Shown piece by piece: positions 13,976 to 15,924 of a stretch of DNA of 15,924 nt. A program made the translations under genes and the position numbers. Location of the stretch: positions 1 to 15,924 of the forward strand of contig CALQNE010000047.1 of assembly GCA_943331855.1 (NCBI GenBank). Direction: 5' to 3'. The DNA is from Bordetella parapertussis (lineage in GTDB: Bacteria > Pseudomonadota > Gammaproteobacteria > Burkholderiales > Burkholderiaceae_B). The notes under the pieces were generated by a model. That model did no database searches. It had not been told where the DNA came from and worked only from the letters and a program-made list of their open reading frames with translations. Each line of letters starts with the position of its first letter. The stretch's first letter is position 1.

Positions 13976-14767
13976 TTAGCCAAAACGGCCCGTAATATAG
14001 TCTTCTGTCTCTTTACGAGTGGGTTTAACAAAAATCTGTTCTGTTTTGCCGAATTCCATCAACTCGCCAAGGTACATATAGGCCGTGAAATCAGAGCATC
14101 TGGCCGCTTGTTGCATGTTATGGGTCACGATCACCACGGTGTAATCGTTTTTTAGCTCTGCAATCAATTCTTCGATCTTGGCCGTTGAGATTGGATCCAG
14201 GGCTGAACAGGGCTCATCGAGCAACAAAACCTCAGGCTTAATTGCCACGCCCCGGGCAATACACAGGCGTTGCTGCTGTCCGCCTGACAAACTGCTGCCG
14301 TTTTGGCCCAGCTTATCTTTCACCTCGCCCCATAGCGCGGCCTTACTAAGCGCCCACTCAACGCGCTCATCCATTTGCCCTTTGCTTAAGTTTTCAAATA
14401 GTCGGACACCAAAAGCGACGTTGTCGTAGATGCTCATCGGGAAAGGCGTTGGCTTTTGAAACACCATGCCGATCTTTGCGCGTATCAATGAAATATCAGT
14501 TTTCGACGTCAACAAATTTTCGCCGTCAAACAAGATTTCGCCATCGGCACGTTGGCCAGGGTACAACTCAAACATGCGATTCAAGGTGCGTAATAAGGTC
14601 GATTTACCGCAGCCCGATGGGCCAATAAACGCGGTGACCTTGTTTTTGGCGATGGACATATTGACATCGCGCAAAGCATGAAACTTACCGTAATAAAAAT
14701 TGAGCTTATTAATTTCAATTTTTGATACTAAAGCGGTGTCTTGTTTTGCAGCAGCGTTCAAAACCAT
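13976..14767 (-). CDS. pstB: Phosphate ABC importer ATPase
   Basis: The 263-residue ATPase has the PstB hallmarks: [13 protein letters not shown] (24-36), Walker [10 protein letters not shown] (49-57), LNRM(F/N)-type stretch at 62-66, Q-loop Gln104 in [16 protein letters not shown], signature LSGGQ (160-164), Walker B LLLDEP (181-186), SALDP (188-192) and switch His216 in VTHNMQQA. It ends with EDYITGRFG, the typical PstB tail. With PstA and PstC it imports phosphate bound by PstS, and in many bacteria it signals to PhoR through PhoU. The gene starts 64 bases after pstA with an AAGG site. No phoU follows; the next gene is tRNA-Pro. Confidence 0.95.
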   Translation of the reverse strand: MVLNAAAKQDTALVSKIEINKLNFYYGKFHALRDVNMSIAKNKVTAFIGPSGCGKSTLLRTLNRMFELYPGQRADGEILFDGENLLTSKTDISLIRAKIGMVFQKPTPFPMSIYDNVAFGVRLFENLSKGQMDERVEWALSKAALWGEVKDKLGQNGSSLSGGQQQRLCIARGVAIKPEVLLLDEPCSALDPISTAKIEELIAELKNDYTVVIVTHNMQQAARCSDFTAYMYLGELMEFGKTEQIFVKPTRKETEDYITGRFG

Positions 14768-14831
14768 AGTGTTTACCTTCGGGTTCTTTTTAGTCAGACT
14801 GAAATAGGTCGTACGGGTCTAACGGTGAAAA

Positions 14832-15719
14832 TCATTTTTGCTGAAACATTGAACGTGCAAGGATGTTAAGCCCTAACACCGCCAAGGTAATCAGTGTGGC
14901 GCCAGCCCAGGCCAAGGTGTTCCAGTCAGAAAACGGGCTGGCCGCAAACTGAAAAATCACAACAGGCAAATTCGCCAACGGCTTGTTCATATCAAACGAC
15001 ATAAACTGATTGTTCAACGACGTGAATAACAAGGGGGCCGTCTCGCCCGCAACACGTGCGACAGCCAGCAAAATGCCCGTCATGATGCCGGATCTGGCGG
15101 CCTTATAAGACACCATCGTAATCATGCGCCACTTTGGGCACCCTAACGCAAAGCAAGCCTCTCGCAAGCTGTTGGGCACCAAGAGCAGCATGTTGTCGGT
15201 GGTACGCACAACGACAGGGATCACCAAAATCGCCAAGGCAAACGAACCCGCCCAGCCAGAATAGTGTCCGACTTGCGACACGTAAACAGCATAGATAAAT
15301 AATCCGATCACGATTGAGGGCGCGGATAACAACACGTCATTCAAGAAACGCGTGGCAGGCGCCAACCAACCACGCTGCCCGTATTCTGCTAAGTATGTAC
15401 CGGCCAAGATCCCCACTGGGGTACCGATTAGGGTGCCAATGCCCACCATCACGAAACTACCCATGATCGCATTGAGCAAACCACCTGCCTGCCCAGGAGG
15501 TGGTGTGCTTTCGGTAAATAGCGTCAGTGATAAAGCGCTACCGCCCTTTAACACCAGTACCGCCAAAATCCAAACCAACCAAAAAAGACCAAAGACCAAC
15601 GCTGCCATCGACAAAGACAACATCACTTTATTCAGGATGCTGCGCCGTCTGTACACCCAGTTATCAGACCGGATACTAGTGGCTAGCGGCTGCATCGTCA
15701 CTTTCACATTTATGTTCAT
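14832..15719 (-). CDS. pstA: Phosphate ABC importer permease
   Basis: The 295-residue inner-membrane permease has about six transmembrane segments, the first at about residues 33-57. PstA motifs include [11 protein letters not shown] (79-89), [16 protein letters not shown] (99-114), [13 protein letters not shown] (131-143) and the EAA-like coupling loop [17 protein letters not shown] (184-200). [12 protein letters not shown] (222-233) is the family's conserved stretch. It forms the phosphate channel with PstC. Its ATG overlaps the pstC stop (ATGA), consistent with coupled translation. Confidence 0.94.
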   Translation of the reverse strand: MNINVKVTMQPLATSIRSDNWVYRRRSILNKVMLSLSMAALVFGLFWLVWILAVLVLKGGSALSLTLFTESTPPPGQAGGLLNAIMGSFVMVGIGTLIGTPVGILAGTYLAEYGQRGWLAPATRFLNDVLLSAPSIVIGLFIYAVYVSQVGHYSGWAGSFALAILVIPVVVRTTDNMLLLVPNSLREACFALGCPKWRMITMVSYKAARSGIMTGILLAVARVAGETAPLLFTSLNNQFMSFDMNKPLANLPVVIFQFAASPFSDWNTLAWAGATLITLAVLGLNILARSMFQQK

Positions 15720-15924
15720 GTTTTTGTGCCTTCCGCTTTTTCCATACGCAATAGCATCATTTTCGCCAAAGCTAGCACAACTGTCGTGATCAAGAACAGG
15801 ATCAGACCTAATTCAATTAAGGCTGACTTTTGCATACCAGCAGCCTCATTAAATTCATTAGCCAAGGCCGAGGCGATTGAGTTACCCGGTGCGAAAAACG
15901 AGCCAGGCATTCTGAAAGCGTTAC
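15716..15924 (-). CDS. pstC: Phosphate ABC importer permease, C-terminal 68 residues only
   Basis: The frame enters from the right edge and ends at 15716. The visible tail reads [20 protein letters not shown], then a last transmembrane segment ([23 protein letters not shown]) and a basic end. This is the conserved C-terminus of PstC (FxxxGNTIAxxLANxF). The ATG at 15910 is internal and not a start, because the frame stays open to the edge and pstC is normally about 300 residues or more. The stop overlaps the pstA start. Confidence 0.88.
   Translation of the reverse strand, partial: NAFRMPGSFFAPGNSIASALANEFNEAAGMQKSALIELGLILFLITTVVLALAKMMLLRMEKAEGTKT

Noticed and set aside
13874..14155. 93-residue plus-strand reading frame beginning [14 protein letters not shown]
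   Set aside because: Its first part is the antisense of tRNA-Pro (a well-known spurious protein pattern) and the rest is antisense to pstB.
15352..15789. 145-residue open frame on the plus strand
   Set aside because: It is antisense to pstA and the pstC/pstA junction; the minus-strand frames carry clear family motifs.
1..15924. CRISPR array, toxin-antitoxin, defence or phage genes
   Set aside because: No spaced direct repeats and no coding sequence of those families; nearly all DNA is accounted for by recognised metabolic and transport genes.

Overview
The window reads as chromosomal DNA from a betaproteobacterium, most likely order Burkholderiales and possibly an Alcaligenaceae relative. 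This is inferred from remembered family resemblance of the FolB, amidase, LIV-type transporter and Pst proteins, not from a search. GC content looks moderate (about 50% by eye), and the intergenic gaps are short and AT-rich. No insertion sequence, integrase, CRISPR array, rRNA gene or phage gene was seen. It looks like ordinary core and metabolic DNA with a few unusual arrangements, not a mobile island.

Layout, left to right. (1) 1-1485, minus: the first 495 codons of an acyl-CoA carboxylase carboxyltransferase that runs off the left edge. It is divergent from (2) a five-gene plus-strand unit at 1683-5902: amidase, a fumarylacetoacetate-hydrolase-family protein with a twin-arginine-like signal, a secreted Sel1-repeat protein, a PTR1-type pteridine reductase and FolB dihydroneopterin aldolase. 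This unit converges on (3) a long minus-strand block. In transcription order that block holds the periplasmic binding protein (12630-11377), a beta-hydroxyacid dehydrogenase-family oxidoreductase (11285-10392), livG, livF, livH and livM (10337-7023), and a D-2-hydroxyacid dehydrogenase (7015-6005). (4) Upstream of it, also minus, is mmsB (3-hydroxyisobutyrate dehydrogenase, 13727-12837) with its own likely promoter. (5) A tRNA-Pro(UGG) gene lies at 13863-13939. (6) pstB, pstA and the 3' end of pstC occupy 13976-15924, all minus.

How the genes fit together. The Pst genes encode the inner-membrane and ATPase parts of the high-affinity phosphate importer. The block at 6005-12630 is a complete hydrophobic-amino-acid-type (HAAT) ABC importer with two dehydrogenases built into the operon, which suggests uptake coupled to oxidation or reduction of the imported acid. 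The binding-protein gene is followed at once by a good intrinsic terminator, and a second hairpin precedes livG, so the operon is probably graded by attenuation. mmsB upstream hints at valine or other branched-chain catabolism, but the transported substrate cannot be read from the sequence. The plus-strand unit joins two folate-pathway enzymes to an amidase and two apparently exported proteins of unknown role.

The most notable points are the Tat-like signal on a normally cytosolic hydrolase family, the Asp-Tyr-Lys (PTR1-type) catalytic set in the reductase beside folB, the dehydrogenases interleaved with the transporter, and the compact tRNA terminator/mmsB promoter junction. I did not find evidence for a wholly new defence or mobile system here.
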